DNA from: Serratia liquefaciens ATCC 27592 | GTDB taxonomy: Bacteria > Pseudomonadota > Gammaproteobacteria > Enterobacterales > Enterobacteriaceae | NCBI RefSeq assembly: GCF_000422085.1 | Contig: NC_021741.1 | Coordinates: forward strand, 3,968,001 to 4,032,000 | Length of the DNA stretch: 64,000 nt | Reading direction: 5' to 3' | Shown here: one piece after another, positions 32,117 to 44,838 of the stretch | How the letters are laid out: every line of letters starts with the position of its first letter | How positions within the stretch are numbered: the first letter of the stretch is position 1 | Notes under the pieces: model-generated | The model's input: only the letters and a program-made list of their open reading frames with translations | What the model was told of the DNA's origin: nothing | The model's database searches: none | Program-made: the position numbers and the translations under genes

Positions 32117-33514
32117 TTAACTTTTACGCCTTAATAGTGATACTTGCGCAAGTATGCTGGTCTCATGGGCTTCAAAGGCCAGTCGCTTTAATGCCATTTC
32201 TTCGTTTAAAATCTCATCTGAGAAATCATAAAACTCCCCCATCGGGTCTGATTCCTTATCAGAGTGATGCATGCAAAGAATGCTAATTTCTTTCGAGTCT
32301 CTACGAGAATGTCCCTTGTAACGCATCGCAGCAATGATATTGCTCTTGAGGAATTTACGGCACATTGTATTAAATGCACCTTCCTTTCCCTTCACAGTGC
32401 CATCATGCCTAACACCCTTCACCGCGTTCTCTGGGCTGTACGTTTTTATAAGCTTGTCCAGAGAGCGTTTGGCGAAAGGCTTCGCCGGGTCACGCGGCTG
32501 AAGGAAAACATATTCCTTATTACACCCCTCTACCGAGTCCCTCCATTTCTTCTGCTCTTCAAGAATTTGTCTGATACCAGACGTAATTGGGAGGCGGAAT
32601 TCCTTCTGCGTTTTCATCGCCCCCCTCATACCAATCACCCCTGCTGGGTAGATAATCTCACCAGCCTCTTCGTTAACAAAACTCCATCGCAAATTGCCAA
32701 CATTAATCGGACGAACTCCCGTTAAAATCATATACCGCATAGCGTTTTTTTGGTGCACAGATGTGGCTGCAGCTATGTTTAGCCATAAGCCTGCGATCGA
32801 CTCAATATCGGTGTATAGGCGGGTCGGTGTCGGCTTCTGGACTCGCGACGAGATATAATCACTTGGTAGGCTTGCGGCAACGTTACGGCCATTGCAGTAA
32901 CGAGGCGCACCGAACTTCCAGAAACGCCGAAGTTCTGCCGACAACTCCAGCGCCTGGTTATTGGACTTTGTTTCAATCCAGAGGTCGAGAACCTCAAGCA
33001 GCCTGTTGTACGTTATATCGCTGAAAACTTCACGCTCACCAAATGCGGCGGCGATCTGCTTTGTCCTGGTGCAGTAAGTTTTATAACTATCCTGACCCAG
33101 CTTTTGACGCTCAACCTTCGCCTGTAAATCCCCTTCATATTCTTTGATGGCCATCTGAACTGACTCAGCCTTCAAGCCATTATCCGCAATATCCTTCGCC
33201 TTTTCCCTGGCAATCTGAATAGCTAATTCTGGCCACTCCCCTAACTTTTTACCCTTCAAACCCATCTTTTTAGGGAATTCAGCATAGAACGTTACCTTGC
33301 CTGCTTTGCTAAAATCTATGCGGAGGTAGCTGTCCTTTTCGTACTTTGAACGCCGGGCCTGTCCGACCTGCGCCAAAATGATTTTGGCAGCAGCAACACA
33401 GACCCTTATGTGTGAGCTTGCGTAGGGCGGCTTGCAGTCTTCCCAACGGGCTGATGCGGCTAAGAACTCATCATTATTGGGGTTATCCTGCTTCTGTGTT
33501 ACAGTGCGCGGCAT
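32117..33514 (-). CDS. int: tyrosine recombinase integrase
   Basis: A 465 aa site-specific recombinase. The first catalytic arginine lies in ILTGVRPINVGNLRW and a lysine in KTQKEFRLPI. The box II region is divergent, with MCRKFLKSN, then LCMHHSDKESDPMGEFYD, whose histidine and final tyrosine are the likely remaining catalytic residues. An N-terminal arm-binding part with KLGEWPELAIQIAREKAKDIA is typical of P4-like integrases. It ends the prophage next to yfhL. Confidence 0.93.
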   Translation of the reverse strand: MPRTVTQKQDNPNNDEFLAASARWEDCKPPYASSHIRVCVAAAKIILAQVGQARRSKYEKDSYLRIDFSKAGKVTFYAEFPKKMGLKGKKLGEWPELAIQIAREKAKDIADNGLKAESVQMAIKEYEGDLQAKVERQKLGQDSYKTYCTRTKQIAAAFGEREVFSDITYNRLLEVLDLWIETKSNNQALELSAELRRFWKFGAPRYCNGRNVAASLPSDYISSRVQKPTPTRLYTDIESIAGLWLNIAAATSVHQKNAMRYMILTGVRPINVGNLRWSFVNEEAGEIIYPAGVIGMRGAMKTQKEFRLPITSGIRQILEEQKKWRDSVEGCNKEYVFLQPRDPAKPFAKRSLDKLIKTYSPENAVKGVRHDGTVKGKEGAFNTMCRKFLKSNIIAAMRYKGHSRRDSKEISILCMHHSDKESDPMGEFYDFSDEILNEEMALKRLAFEAHETSILAQVSLLRRKS

Positions 33515-33729
33515 TGATATTTCCTTGTATCAGAGGCCACCAGCATGAAGCTCACACATGAGGTTTTATCTGGAGGCTAAAAAGGGCATGTGTTGCCATT
33601 CTGTGTTGCTGAACATGGTTTTTCAATGTTTGAAACACTGTATAAATATACATATAGTGCGGAATCGTGCGCAATAGGAAATGCAGATAACTGCATGATT
33701 TGAATAGAATAAAAGCGTAAGTGATTGAT
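33515..33729. other. presumed right attachment region between int and yfhL
   Basis: About 215 bases with no gene and no tRNA. Short direct repeats TGTGTTGC (two copies near 33589 and 33606) and an imperfect palindrome TTTCAATGTTTGAAA may be integrase arm sites. The crossover core must lie here or in the int start, but cannot be defined without the left end. Confidence 0.5.
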
Positions 33730-33990
33730 ATGGCATTACTAATTACAAAGCGGTGCATCAACTGCGACATGTGCGAACCGGAATGCCCAAATCAGGCCAT
33801 TTCGATGGGCGATGATATCTACCAGATCGATACCGATCGCTGTACCGAATGCGTCGGTCATTACGATATCCCAACCTGCCAGCAGGTGTGCCCGATCGAC
33901 AACACCATTATCGTCAATCCAGAGCACCGCGAAACCAACGAACAGCTGTGGGACAAATTTGTGGTGCTGCATCATGCCGATCGGCTGTGA
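33730..33990 (+). CDS. yfhL: YfhL-family 4Fe-4S ferredoxin
   Basis: Start MALLITKRCINCDMCE, 86 aa, the same length as the E. coli protein. Two cluster motifs are visible: CINCDMCEPEC and CTECVGH...CQQVCP, plus the extra insert typical of the Alvin (Chromatium-type) 2[4Fe-4S] ferredoxins. It is an electron carrier of undefined partner. The prophage integrase ends just upstream, so its native promoter may have been replaced by prophage DNA. Confidence 0.96.
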   Translation: MALLITKRCINCDMCEPECPNQAISMGDDIYQIDTDRCTECVGHYDIPTCQQVCPIDNTIIVNPEHRETNEQLWDKFVVLHHADRL

Positions 33991-34008
33991 CACAGAAATT
34001 CAGATCGA

Positions 34009-34037
34009 CAAGGGCGCCAACAGGCGCCCTTTTTTTC
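34009..34037. terminator. terminator between yfhL and acpS
   Basis: AGGGCGCC, AACA loop, GGCGCCCT and seven T residues. The stem lies between convergent genes and can serve at least yfhL. Confidence 0.9.
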
Positions 34038-34053
34038 ATGGCCGATCGCCGGC

Positions 34054-34434
34054 TTACCCTTCGATAATCACCGTCGCGCAAGCATAACGGCGTTCATCTG
34101 CCAGCGAAACGTGAATGGAGGTCACCCCCATTTGCTGCGCCAGCTCGGCGGCGCGAGCATGCAAGCGGATATTCGGCTTGCCGAGACCGTCGTTGAACAC
34201 TTCAAACTGATTGAACGCCAATCCGTTTCGTATCCCGGTGCCGAAGGCCTTGGCGGCAGCTTCTTTCACTGCAAAACGCTTGGCAAGAAAGCGCACCGGC
34301 TGCTGATGCTGCTGATACACTTCCCATTCGGCATCGCTCAGTACGCGACGCGCCAGGCGATCGCCGCTGCGCTCTACGACCGCTTCGATGCGCGCCATTT
34401 CAACGATATCGGTGCCCAGCCCCAGCACGGCCAT
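34054..34434 (-). CDS. acpS: holo-[acyl-carrier-protein] synthase
   Basis: A 126 aa enzyme that transfers 4'-phosphopantetheine from CoA to ACP. The family motifs [14 protein letters not shown] (N-terminal, metal-binding aspartate) and [15 protein letters not shown] are present. Length equals E. coli AcpS. It ends the lepA-to-acpS gene run and overlaps pdxJ by one base. Confidence 0.98.
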   Translation of the reverse strand: MAVLGLGTDIVEMARIEAVVERSGDRLARRVLSDAEWEVYQQHQQPVRFLAKRFAVKEAAAKAFGTGIRNGLAFNQFEVFNDGLGKPNIRLHARAAELAQQMGVTSIHVSLADERRYACATVIIEG

Positions 34435-35165
34435 TAGCGGCGCGCTTCACGCATCAGCAGTTTCATATCCGTCACCGCCGCCGGCAGGCCGCACATGACC
34501 GCCTGGCCGATAATCGCATGACCGATATTCAGCTCATGCATTTCCGGCAGGGCCGCGATCGGCTGAACGTTATGGTAAGTCAGGCCGTGGCCAGCGTTAA
34601 CCTTCAGGCCTTTCTCTGCGGCGTAGGTGGCGGCTACGGCGATACGATGCAGCTCGGCTTTGACCGCCAGTTCGCCTTCAGCTTCCGCATAGGCGCCGGT
34701 ATGAATTTCAATGTAAGGGGCACCCACCGCGACCGCTGCATCAATTTGGCGATGATCGGGATCGATAAACAGCGAAACCAGAATACCGGCCTGCGCCAAG
34801 CGTTCAACGGCGATGGCCATTTTGTCCTGCTGCCCGGCAACGTCCAGCCCACCTTCGGTCGTCACTTCTTCGCGCTTTTCCGGTACCAGACAGCAAAAGT
34901 GCGGTTTCAGCTCAACGGCGATATCCACCATTTCATCGGTCACGGCCATTTCCAGATTCATGCGCGTCTGGATGGTCTGGCGCAAAATGCGAACGTCGCG
35001 ATCGGTGATATGACGACGGTCTTCGCGCAGGTGCACCGTGATCCCGTCAGCCCCTGCTTGCTCGGCAATAAATGCCGCCTGAACCGGATCCGGATATTGG
35101 GTTCCGCGCGCGTTACGTAACGTGGCGATGTGATCGATATTGACGCCCAGCAGCAAATCAGCCAT
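34434..35165 (-). CDS. pdxJ: pyridoxine 5'-phosphate synthase
   Basis: A 243 aa TIM-barrel enzyme, closing the ring of pyridoxine phosphate from 3-amino-2-oxopropyl phosphate and deoxyxylulose phosphate. [18 protein letters not shown] at the N-terminus, [12 protein letters not shown] and [12 protein letters not shown] are diagnostic. It is followed directly by acpS, as in other enterobacteria. Confidence 0.98.
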   Translation of the reverse strand: MADLLLGVNIDHIATLRNARGTQYPDPVQAAFIAEQAGADGITVHLREDRRHITDRDVRILRQTIQTRMNLEMAVTDEMVDIAVELKPHFCCLVPEKREEVTTEGGLDVAGQQDKMAIAVERLAQAGILVSLFIDPDHRQIDAAVAVGAPYIEIHTGAYAEAEGELAVKAELHRIAVAATYAAEKGLKVNAGHGLTYHNVQPIAALPEMHELNIGHAIIGQAVMCGLPAAVTDMKLLMREARR

Positions 35166-35238
35166 GACAACCCTCTAAAAAACGATTTTCAGTGGCGGTA
35201 GTTTACACGCGGGTGCAGTAGCGCAAAAGGAGAAAAGG

Positions 35239-35970
35239 TCAGGCGTCGTCGACCGGCGTATCCGGCTGTTTACGGACAAACTGACGGAACAGCTCGCGGC
35301 TCTTGAGCGGCTTACCGCCCAGGTAGGGTTTTAGCGCCATGCGGGTAAAGCGCTTGGCGGCACGCAAAGTTTGCACATCAGGGAACTGACGCTCCGCCAG
35401 CGCGCGTAATTCGCGGCCGGTAAAGCTGTAGTGATCCACCACCAGACTGGCGATAAAGCCTTTTTCCTCACGGTAGCGGTAGGTCATGCCATCATCGACC
35501 GGCAGACCACTGCCGGCGCAGTGCAGGAAGTCCAAGCCGTAACCCAGGTGATTCAGCAAGGCCAATTCGAACTGGCGCAGTGCCTGCTCCGGCGAAACGT
35601 CTTCTGCCGCCAGCGCCTGCAAACATTGCAGATAGTCGAAGAACAATACCGAGTAGTTGGCTTCTTGCTCCAGCACCCGTGACAGCAGCTCATTCACGTA
35701 GAGGCCGCTGTACAGCATCATGCCGCTGAGAGGTAAACCTAGGGACACCGCTTCGGCGTTACGCAGCGTTTTGACTTCGCCACGACCGCCCCAGCGGACT
35801 AACAGAGGGGTAAAGGGCTGCAGACAACCCTTCAGATTAGAACGACGGCTGCGCGCGCCTTTTGCCAGCAAGCGCACCCGTCCATGACCTTCCGTAAACA
35901 TATCCAGCATCAGGCTGGTTTCACTGTACGGTCGTCCATGCAGGACGAAAGCGCGCTCCCAGCCGTCCAT
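35239..35970 (-). CDS. recO: DNA repair protein RecO
   Basis: A 243 aa protein starting [19 protein letters not shown]. It carries the N-terminal OB fold ([15 protein letters not shown]) and the helical C-terminal domain. RecO acts with RecR to load RecA on SSB-coated gaps. It follows era by 8 bases. Confidence 0.98.
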   Translation of the reverse strand: MDGWERAFVLHGRPYSETSLMLDMFTEGHGRVRLLAKGARSRRSNLKGCLQPFTPLLVRWGGRGEVKTLRNAEAVSLGLPLSGMMLYSGLYVNELLSRVLEQEANYSVLFFDYLQCLQALAAEDVSPEQALRQFELALLNHLGYGLDFLHCAGSGLPVDDGMTYRYREEKGFIASLVVDHYSFTGRELRALAERQFPDVQTLRAAKRFTRMALKPYLGGKPLKSRELFRQFVRKQPDTPVDDA

Positions 35971-35978
35971 TGGAGAGG

Positions 35979-37567
<1,589 letters not shown>

Positions 37568-37659
37568 TTACCAATAGATCAAGAATGCGTCAAAAACTTG
37601 CAGCATACGGAACAGGCCTGCTTCGCCGAAAGCCAATCCAAAGCTGTTTCGTTTGCAGT

Positions 37660-37677
37660 GGCTCCCAACAGGGAGCC
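37660..37677 (-). promoter_or_regulatory. rnc leader stem-loop
   Basis: GGCTCCC, a four-base loop and GGGAGCC form a perfect 7-bp stem about 100 bases before the rnc start. There is no T run after it on the minus strand, so it is not a standard terminator. In E. coli RNase III cleaves a hairpin in its own leader; this is a candidate equivalent. Confidence 0.45.
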
Positions 37678-37746
37678 AACTTTTTATCGCTCGAGCCGGT
37701 ATTCTACAACGAGTGGAAATATAATGCTGCGTTTATAGACGCCTGA

Positions 37747-38724
37747 TTAATGAATTCCACCGATGCGGCTAAATCTTACGCCGGTAGGCCATTCGCCTTC
37801 CTGCTTTTCAAAACTCATCCAGATAGCCGTGGCTTTACCCACCAGATTTTTCTCCGGTACGAAGCCCCAGTAACGGCTGTCGGCGCTGTTGTCGCGGTTA
37901 TCACCCATCATGAAGTAATGACCCGCTGGCACAACCCATTCCGCCAACTGTTTACCCGGCTGCTGGTAGTAAGCGCCCACCTGATCCTGCGTGCCTGGCA
38001 CGGTCAGAATATGGTGAGAAACCGAGCCCAGCGTCTCCTGGCGTTCACGCAGACGGATACCGCCCTGCGGCACGTTGTCGCTCAGTGGGATCTGGTAAAA
38101 GCCATTGCTGGCTTCGCCCATACCGCTGCGGCTGAACAATTGAACAAAGTCGCTTGGCTGCGCATCGTTGTAAGTCACCGCTAACGCGGTATCGCATGAC
38201 TGACCGCTATTACAGGATGGCTGAACGGTTACGCGCTTATTGACCGGATCGTAACTTACACGGTCGCCAGGCAAGCCGACTACGCGTTTGATATAATCCA
38301 GTTTCGGATCCAACGGATATTTAAATACCGCAATATCACCGCGTTTCGGATGACCGGTTTCAATTAGCGTGGTCTGGGTAATAGGATCTTTAATGCCGTA
38401 GGCATATTTCTCCACCAGAATAAAATCGCCAATCAACAACGTCGGCATCATCGAACCGGACGGAATCTGGAAAGGTTCGTAAATAAACGAACGCACCACA
38501 AAGACCAGCAGCAACACCGGGAACACCGACGCGCCAGTTTCAATCCAACCCGGCTGCTTTGCCACTTTCGCCAGCGTTTTATCGTCCACGGCGCCCGCAG
38601 TTTGTGCATTGACCGCCGCAATCTTGGCGCGGCGGGCAGGCGCCCATCTAAAGCGCTCAAAGGCCCAAATGATCCCGGTTGCCAACGTTGCCAGCGCCAG
38701 GATCAGGGCAAACATATTCGCCAT
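37747..38724 (-). CDS. lepB: signal peptidase I
   Basis: A 325 aa inner-membrane serine/lysine peptidase. TM1 is at about 2-20; a second hydrophobic segment (VFPVLLLVFVVRSF) precedes the catalytic PSGSMMPTL with the nucleophile serine. KYPLDPKLDYIKRVVGLPGD carries the catalytic lysine, and GDNRDNSADSR is the box E. It removes signal peptides after Sec/Tat export. It is 32 bases downstream of lepA. Confidence 0.98.
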   Translation of the reverse strand: MANMFALILALATLATGIIWAFERFRWAPARRAKIAAVNAQTAGAVDDKTLAKVAKQPGWIETGASVFPVLLLVFVVRSFIYEPFQIPSGSMMPTLLIGDFILVEKYAYGIKDPITQTTLIETGHPKRGDIAVFKYPLDPKLDYIKRVVGLPGDRVSYDPVNKRVTVQPSCNSGQSCDTALAVTYNDAQPSDFVQLFSRSGMGEASNGFYQIPLSDNVPQGGIRLRERQETLGSVSHHILTVPGTQDQVGAYYQQPGKQLAEWVVPAGHYFMMGDNRDNSADSRYWGFVPEKNLVGKATAIWMSFEKQEGEWPTGVRFSRIGGIH

Positions 38725-38756
38725 GCAAACTCCCTAGTTACGCGAACTTATCGCTC

Positions 38757-40556
<1,800 letters not shown>

Positions 40557-41012
40557 TATAAAAGTTTTTCTGCCTTGGTATTTCTGAATTACTCGCCTAT
40601 AGAAACCCGCATGGACCTAAAGCGACAGTGAATGGGTTCGGCCGTCTTGCGCCTGAATCGCTGCATTCTACATGTCACAACACTGAAAACCTAGCGATCG
40701 GTGCAGTGAAGGCATTCTATTATGTGCACTTTAATGTTACAGAGCGCCCCGGGTTATGAAAGCTGATGTTAACAAAACTCAGCGTGCTCACAACACCGCG
40801 TTGCAACAGCCGTTGCCCTCTGCATTTCTTTCTCCGCCATCGGCGGGATCCGGCAGTAATACATAACCGCCAATAACGCAATAAACCCTCTCCGAGTTAT
40901 TGATTAAATAATATCTGGATCAATATCTTAGAATTGCAGTCTACCCCTCCGGCTTTAGGAAAAACCCCATATACGCCTCCCGGTAGCTTCTATAGAAATG
41001 GAGGTGAACACC
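40557..41012. other. intergenic region upstream of lepA
   Basis: About 450 bases hold the minus-strand lepA promoter and the plus-strand promoter of the membrane-protein gene. An AT-rich patch (about 40890-40935) is the likely promoter area. No other gene was seen. In E. coli rseC is followed directly by lepA, so this is a Serratia-side insertion. Confidence 0.5.
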
Positions 41013-41084
41013 GTGACAAAACATAATTCAGGGCACTACATCGGCATGCCCACCGGGGTTCACCAGCATATCTCTACGTATTGA
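41013..41084 (+). CDS. possible 23-codon leader ORF
   Basis: GTG at 41013 follows GGAGG at good distance and opens a frame reading VTKHNSGHYIGMPTGVHQH to a TGA at 41082. It ends 14 bases before the next gene, so it could be a translated leader. Four histidines are present but there is no clear attenuator. Short length keeps confidence low. Confidence 0.35.
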   Translation: MTKHNSGHYIGMPTGVHQHISTY

Positions 41085-41098
41085 TTGGAAGGTGCAAA

Positions 41099-41920
41099 AT
41101 GATCGATAAAGGGCAAATGCTGAGCCGGCACGATTTTTCTAAGGTCAATTGGGGCATTCTGACGGCAGCGGCGCTGCTGTTAACCATTGGTGCGGCGCTG
41201 CTGTTGCTGCCGCTGCTGAGCAATATGGATGAAAATGCAATACTGACCCTACTGCAAACCGGCGCAGCCACTATTGTACTCGGCTGTATTCTTCTGGCGC
41301 TACGCCACTATCTGCGGCCAGCGGTGACTTACCGTCTGTACGAACATGGCGTTAGGGTGATTAACCAACATAGTCACAAAGAACGCTTTATCCCCTTTGA
41401 AAAAATTGGGGATATTTATCGTTTTCGCGGCGGGCGACTGTTTGGCGGGCTATTCGACGTAATGGCATTTCGTGCCTCGGCTGAACACCCTTGGTACCCG
41501 GTGTTCAGCAACCTGTCTCACTCCTGGCGGCTGGCTGATACCATTATTAATCAGCAGATCCAGCAACGTGGGCCGCTGGCGCTGAATGCGTTGTATCAGG
41601 GGGAAGTGCTGTCGTTTCACTATCTCAGCTGCGGAGCTCGTTGGCTAAATCATTTATTGCCCGGAAACCGACAAGGAAAACAGGTTCAAACGCTACAGTT
41701 GAGCGCAACGGCGCTTATCACGGCACAAGGATCAATCCCGATTGAACAGATCCGTGAACTCGAGAATAATCCACGACGTGGCACCATTCGACTGCTGGAT
41801 AACCAGGGGAATGCGTTGTTTACGATAGGGTATTTTTCGCTGCTCAGCGCAGACCTGTTTGTCGCACTGTTAGAGCATATGATCTACAGCCGCATCCCCG
41901 CCTACCATAACCGGCGGTGA
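41099..41920 (+). CDS. membrane protein of unknown function with PH-like cytoplasmic part
   Basis: Start at 41099 (MIDKGQMLSRHDF) after GGAAGG; 273 aa. Two TM segments lie at about 20-42 and 50-70, then a soluble region with YRLYEHGVRVINQHSHKERFIPFEKIGDIYRF, a pattern like DUF6585/PH-type membrane proteins. It is convergent with rseC. Function is not known; location between lepA and rseC is not seen in E. coli. Confidence 0.75.
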   Translation: MIDKGQMLSRHDFSKVNWGILTAAALLLTIGAALLLLPLLSNMDENAILTLLQTGAATIVLGCILLALRHYLRPAVTYRLYEHGVRVINQHSHKERFIPFEKIGDIYRFRGGRLFGGLFDVMAFRASAEHPWYPVFSNLSHSWRLADTIINQQIQQRGPLALNALYQGEVLSFHYLSCGARWLNHLLPGNRQGKQVQTLQLSATALITAQGSIPIEQIRELENNPRRGTIRLLDNQGNALFTIGYFSLLSADLFVALLEHMIYSRIPAYHNRR

Positions 41921-41933
41921 TGCGGCAGCAGTT

Positions 41934-42410
41934 TTAACGCAGAGGTTCGTTTTCCGTCTGCAGGCGCATGGCCCCAGGCGGTAAACCAATTTGCAAAACG
42001 ACAGGTTGGTAATTGGCTTGCTCGCCGAGACGATGAGCCAGACCACGCGCCAGAATAAAAGCCAGGCCACCGCCAAGCAATGCACCGAGCGCGGCAGAAG
42101 CGTCAGTACCCAGCCAGTATTGCAACAGGCTGCCACCCAGCATCATTCCCACCAGCGGCGTCAGATAAACCAGCATCGCTGAACGCAGCAAGCTGCCTTC
42201 TGCAATGCCTACTTCGACGCGTTGACCCGGCTCGAGCGGCTGCTCAATGCGCACCTGCAGTTGGTGTTCGATTTCCGGCACCAATTCGTTTAACGCGCGC
42301 GCACCGCATCCAGAGCGAGCAGTGCAGCTGCCGCATCCGGCTTTAGGTTCACAACGCAACAGCGCTACGCCCTGTTGCCACGAAACGACCGTGGCCCACT
42401 CTTTCATCAT
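41934..42410 (-). CDS. rseC: sigma-E regulator RseC / SoxR-reducing system protein
   Basis: A 158 aa inner-membrane protein starting MMKEWATVVSW, like E. coli RseC. Four cysteines lie in CEPKAGCGSCTARSGCG, followed by two TM segments (about 75-100 and 105-125). It influences sigma-E activity and takes part in reducing the SoxR Fe-S cluster. Its start overlaps the rseB stop (ATGATGA). Confidence 0.97.
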   Translation of the reverse strand: MMKEWATVVSWQQGVALLRCEPKAGCGSCTARSGCGARALNELVPEIEHQLQVRIEQPLEPGQRVEVGIAEGSLLRSAMLVYLTPLVGMMLGGSLLQYWLGTDASAALGALLGGGLAFILARGLAHRLGEQANYQPVVLQIGLPPGAMRLQTENEPLR

Positions 42411-43366
42411 TGTGGTGATACCTTGAAGGAAATACTGTCTGCAATACGTTTGGCCGTTGCCGGCGGCAATTCGCCAACAATGGTAATCTCATTACCGTTA
42501 CGCACTTCGGTTTGAATCGTGCGTCGACCCTGACGATAATACTGCTGGCCCGCACCGCTGCCCGCAGGGCTGATATTGACCGAGAAGCTGAATAAACCAT
42601 CGCTGTAAAGCCGTGACTCTACCGGCTCTGTCACATTCGGCAGTTTACGGCGATTACGCGCCACCTCGTCCACCCCAGCCGGTAACCAGCCCGTGCTCCA
42701 GCTCAGCTTGATTTTATCTACCGCAGGCAGCGACAGCAATGGTGGCAGGTTAGCTTTGATCAGCCCTTCCATCACGCCCTGCACTTGCGGCCCGACCACG
42801 AACGAAATCACCCGATATTGCTCCAGCGTTTCGCCGTCGCGATCGATCAGATCCACCCGCAGTGGCAGCTTGGTATCTTCGTCCATCCAGACTATATAGC
42901 TATAGCGCGAGCCATCACGCGCAACCACGCGGATCACTTCGCAGGGACGATCGGAAATACGAGTGCTGCCAACGGAGATGAAATCGTAATATTTCGCCAG
43001 GCGGCTGAAATCGGCATAAACAATCGCCGGCAACGCATCGACGATATGATCGCCGGACAGCGTAAAGGGTTCCAAACCGGGTTCGAAATAGCTGATCCCG
43101 CCGCCGCGCTGTAACACTTCACGACGTGGACCATCCATATGCAGCAGTTGACCGAGAGGCAATTGATCGATCACCGCATGACGATAACGCAGCGATTCAA
43201 TCCCCTGCTTGCTGATGCTGATATAGGCGAGTTCATAATTGAGCGAACGGCTGGCACTGCTCATCTGTTGCAACAACGCCCCGGACGCAGTGGGCTGCGC
43301 CGGGGCGATGCTTGAGTAGAGCAGGCTGCCCGTCAATAGACAGACGGAGAACCAAATTTGCTTCAT
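42407..43366 (-). CDS. rseB: sigma-E regulatory protein RseB
   Basis: A 319 aa periplasmic protein with a signal peptide (about residues 1-23, ending IAPAQP). RseB binds the periplasmic part of RseA and blocks DegS cleavage until it senses LPS intermediates or misfolded lipoproteins. The MucB/RseB fold is marked by LNYELAYISISKQGIESLRYRH. It overlaps rseA by one base. Confidence 0.97.
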   Translation of the reverse strand: MKQIWFSVCLLTGSLLYSSIAPAQPTASGALLQQMSSASRSLNYELAYISISKQGIESLRYRHAVIDQLPLGQLLHMDGPRREVLQRGGGISYFEPGLEPFTLSGDHIVDALPAIVYADFSRLAKYYDFISVGSTRISDRPCEVIRVVARDGSRYSYIVWMDEDTKLPLRVDLIDRDGETLEQYRVISFVVGPQVQGVMEGLIKANLPPLLSLPAVDKIKLSWSTGWLPAGVDEVARNRRKLPNVTEPVESRLYSDGLFSFSVNISPAGSGAGQQYYRQGRRTIQTEVRNGNEITIVGELPPATAKRIADSISFKVSPQ

Positions 43367-44019
43367 TACTGCTGTTGCATTCCTAAAGACTGAGTTCCGG
43401 GAACCTGAACAGCAGCCTGCTGTGGTGTGCTTTGCTCAAGCTGCAGCTGATCAGAATGCAAACGACGTTGCAACTCATAATCTTGCAGCATAGCGTTAAT
43501 GCGTTTGCGCTGTTCCTGCACCTGCTGCTGTTGTCCGCTGCCGGTAGAGAAACTGTCTGCCGGCACACCAAGGCTAACCGGTGACGCCTGCCCCATGATT
43601 GGCAATGTGGTGAATGCAGGTGATTCTGCAGCACCCGATTGGGCAGCTGGCTGATTGTACTGCTGTACGCCGACAATCACCGCTAACGACACGCAGGCCG
43701 CCATGCCAATCTGTGTGATCTGGCTGGCCCAAGGACGAACTTTGTCCCAGAACGGCATTTTTTGCCAGGTATGTGGTTGCGGCTGAGACTCAGGCACGGC
43801 AGAAGGAACCAGACGTGCGGGTTCTTTCTCAAGTGCAGCAGCAACACGATCTGCGATATCGAAATGCATGACTTGCCCGATATCACCCCGTAGTGTGTCA
43901 CGTATCAGGTGATAGCTCTGCCAGCTTTGTTGAAGCGCCCTGTCTTTAGACAATGAACTCAGTAGCTCGCTGTCGAGCGATTCTCCATCCATCAGAGCGG
44001 AAAGCTTTTCTTTCTGCAT
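43366..44019 (-). CDS. rseA: anti-sigma-E factor RseA
   Basis: A 217 aa single-pass protein. The N-terminal sigma-binding domain starts MQKEKLSALMDGESLD; a TM segment (MAACVSLAVIVGVQQY) at about 107-122 divides cytoplasmic and periplasmic parts. Regulated proteolysis by DegS, RseP and ClpXP releases sigma-E. Gln-rich C-terminal region as in E. coli. Confidence 0.97.
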   Translation of the reverse strand: MQKEKLSALMDGESLDSELLSSLSKDRALQQSWQSYHLIRDTLRGDIGQVMHFDIADRVAAALEKEPARLVPSAVPESQPQPHTWQKMPFWDKVRPWASQITQIGMAACVSLAVIVGVQQYNQPAAQSGAAESPAFTTLPIMGQASPVSLGVPADSFSTGSGQQQQVQEQRKRINAMLQDYELQRRLHSDQLQLEQSTPQQAAVQVPGTQSLGMQQQ

Positions 44020-44049
44020 GCCTAAGTACCCTTCCTGTGTCCGCCATTG

Positions 44050-44625
44050 CTAACGTTGAATCAGCGGTTGAACTTTATTATCGATAGCCTCCCTGGCGCG
44101 GAAAATACGCGAACGTACGGTTCCGACCGGGCAATCCATGATGGCAGCTATCTCTTCGTAGCTTAGACCATCCAGCTCCCGCAGGGTAATCGCCATGCGA
44201 AGATCCTCAGGGAGAGACTCAATGGTACGGAAAACTATCTGTCTCAGCTCTTCTGACAACATTAAGTTCTCAGGGTTCGAAATTTCTTTCAGTGCACCCG
44301 CACTTTCGTAATTTTCTGCGTCGTTGGCATCCACATCGCTGGATGGCGGACGACGTCCCTGGGCAACCAAATAATTCTTTGCCGTGTTCACGGCGATTCG
44401 ATACAACCAGGTATAGAAAGCGCTATCCCCACGGAATGATTCCAGTGCGCGATAGGCTTTAATAAACGACTCCTGCACCACATCCGGCACATCGCCCTGC
44501 GGTACATACCGGGAAACCAGACTCGCAACTTTATGCTGGTAACGAATTACCAGTAAGTTAAACGATTTCTGATCGCCCTTTTGGACCCGCTCAACCAGAA
44601 CTTGATCCGTTAACTGCTCGCTCAT
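44050..44625 (-). CDS. rpoE: RNA polymerase sigma-E factor
   Basis: Start MSEQLTDQVLVERVQKGD, 191 aa, identical in length to E. coli RpoE. Region 2 has VVQESFIKAYRALESFRGDSAFYTWLYRIA; region 4 has LDGLSYEEIAAIMDCPVGTVRSRIFRARE. It directs the envelope stress regulon. The frame is open 25 codons further upstream (MLRKIMYGWQYNF...), which may be translated leader. A sigma-E promoter lies upstream, giving autoregulation. Confidence 0.98.
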   Translation of the reverse strand: MSEQLTDQVLVERVQKGDQKSFNLLVIRYQHKVASLVSRYVPQGDVPDVVQESFIKAYRALESFRGDSAFYTWLYRIAVNTAKNYLVAQGRRPPSSDVDANDAENYESAGALKEISNPENLMLSEELRQIVFRTIESLPEDLRMAITLRELDGLSYEEIAAIMDCPVGTVRSRIFRAREAIDNKVQPLIQR

Positions 44626-44707
44626 CCGAGGTAAACTCTCCCCAAATCCGTCTCCACGCGTAAAATTGTACTGCCAGCCATACATTATTTTCCTGAGCAA
44701 GCACTCG

Positions 44708-44736
44708 CTTGGAGTTCATACAGAACGCGAAGTTCC
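44708..44736 (-). promoter_or_regulatory. sigma-E promoter of rpoE-rseABC
   Basis: Minus strand: -35 GGAACTT (44730-44736), 16-base spacer, -10 TCCAAG (44708-44713). The -35 is a perfect sigma-E consensus; the -10 resembles TCTAAA. It lies about 83 bases before the rpoE ATG. Confidence 0.8.
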
Positions 44737-44838
44737 GTATTGCCATTGTTTTTTATGTTGATGTCACCCATCCGTGGCTTTTGCCCGGACAATTAGGCTA
44801 ACATGAATTTCACTCTTCTTCTGCACACATCATACGTT

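Larger units (their letters stand above)
1..33600. mobile_element. Lambda/HK97-type siphovirus prophage, truncated by the left window edge
   Basis: The stretch holds, in phage order, tail, head, terminase, lysis, late regulator, replication, repressor, early, excisionase and integrase genes. Late genes are on the minus strand and the integrase lies beside host yfhL. The right boundary must fall between the integrase start (33514) and yfhL (33730). The left boundary is outside the window, beyond the tail-tip genes. Structural, lysis, regulatory and integration genes all look intact, so an inducible prophage is possible; that is an inference. Confidence 0.95.
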
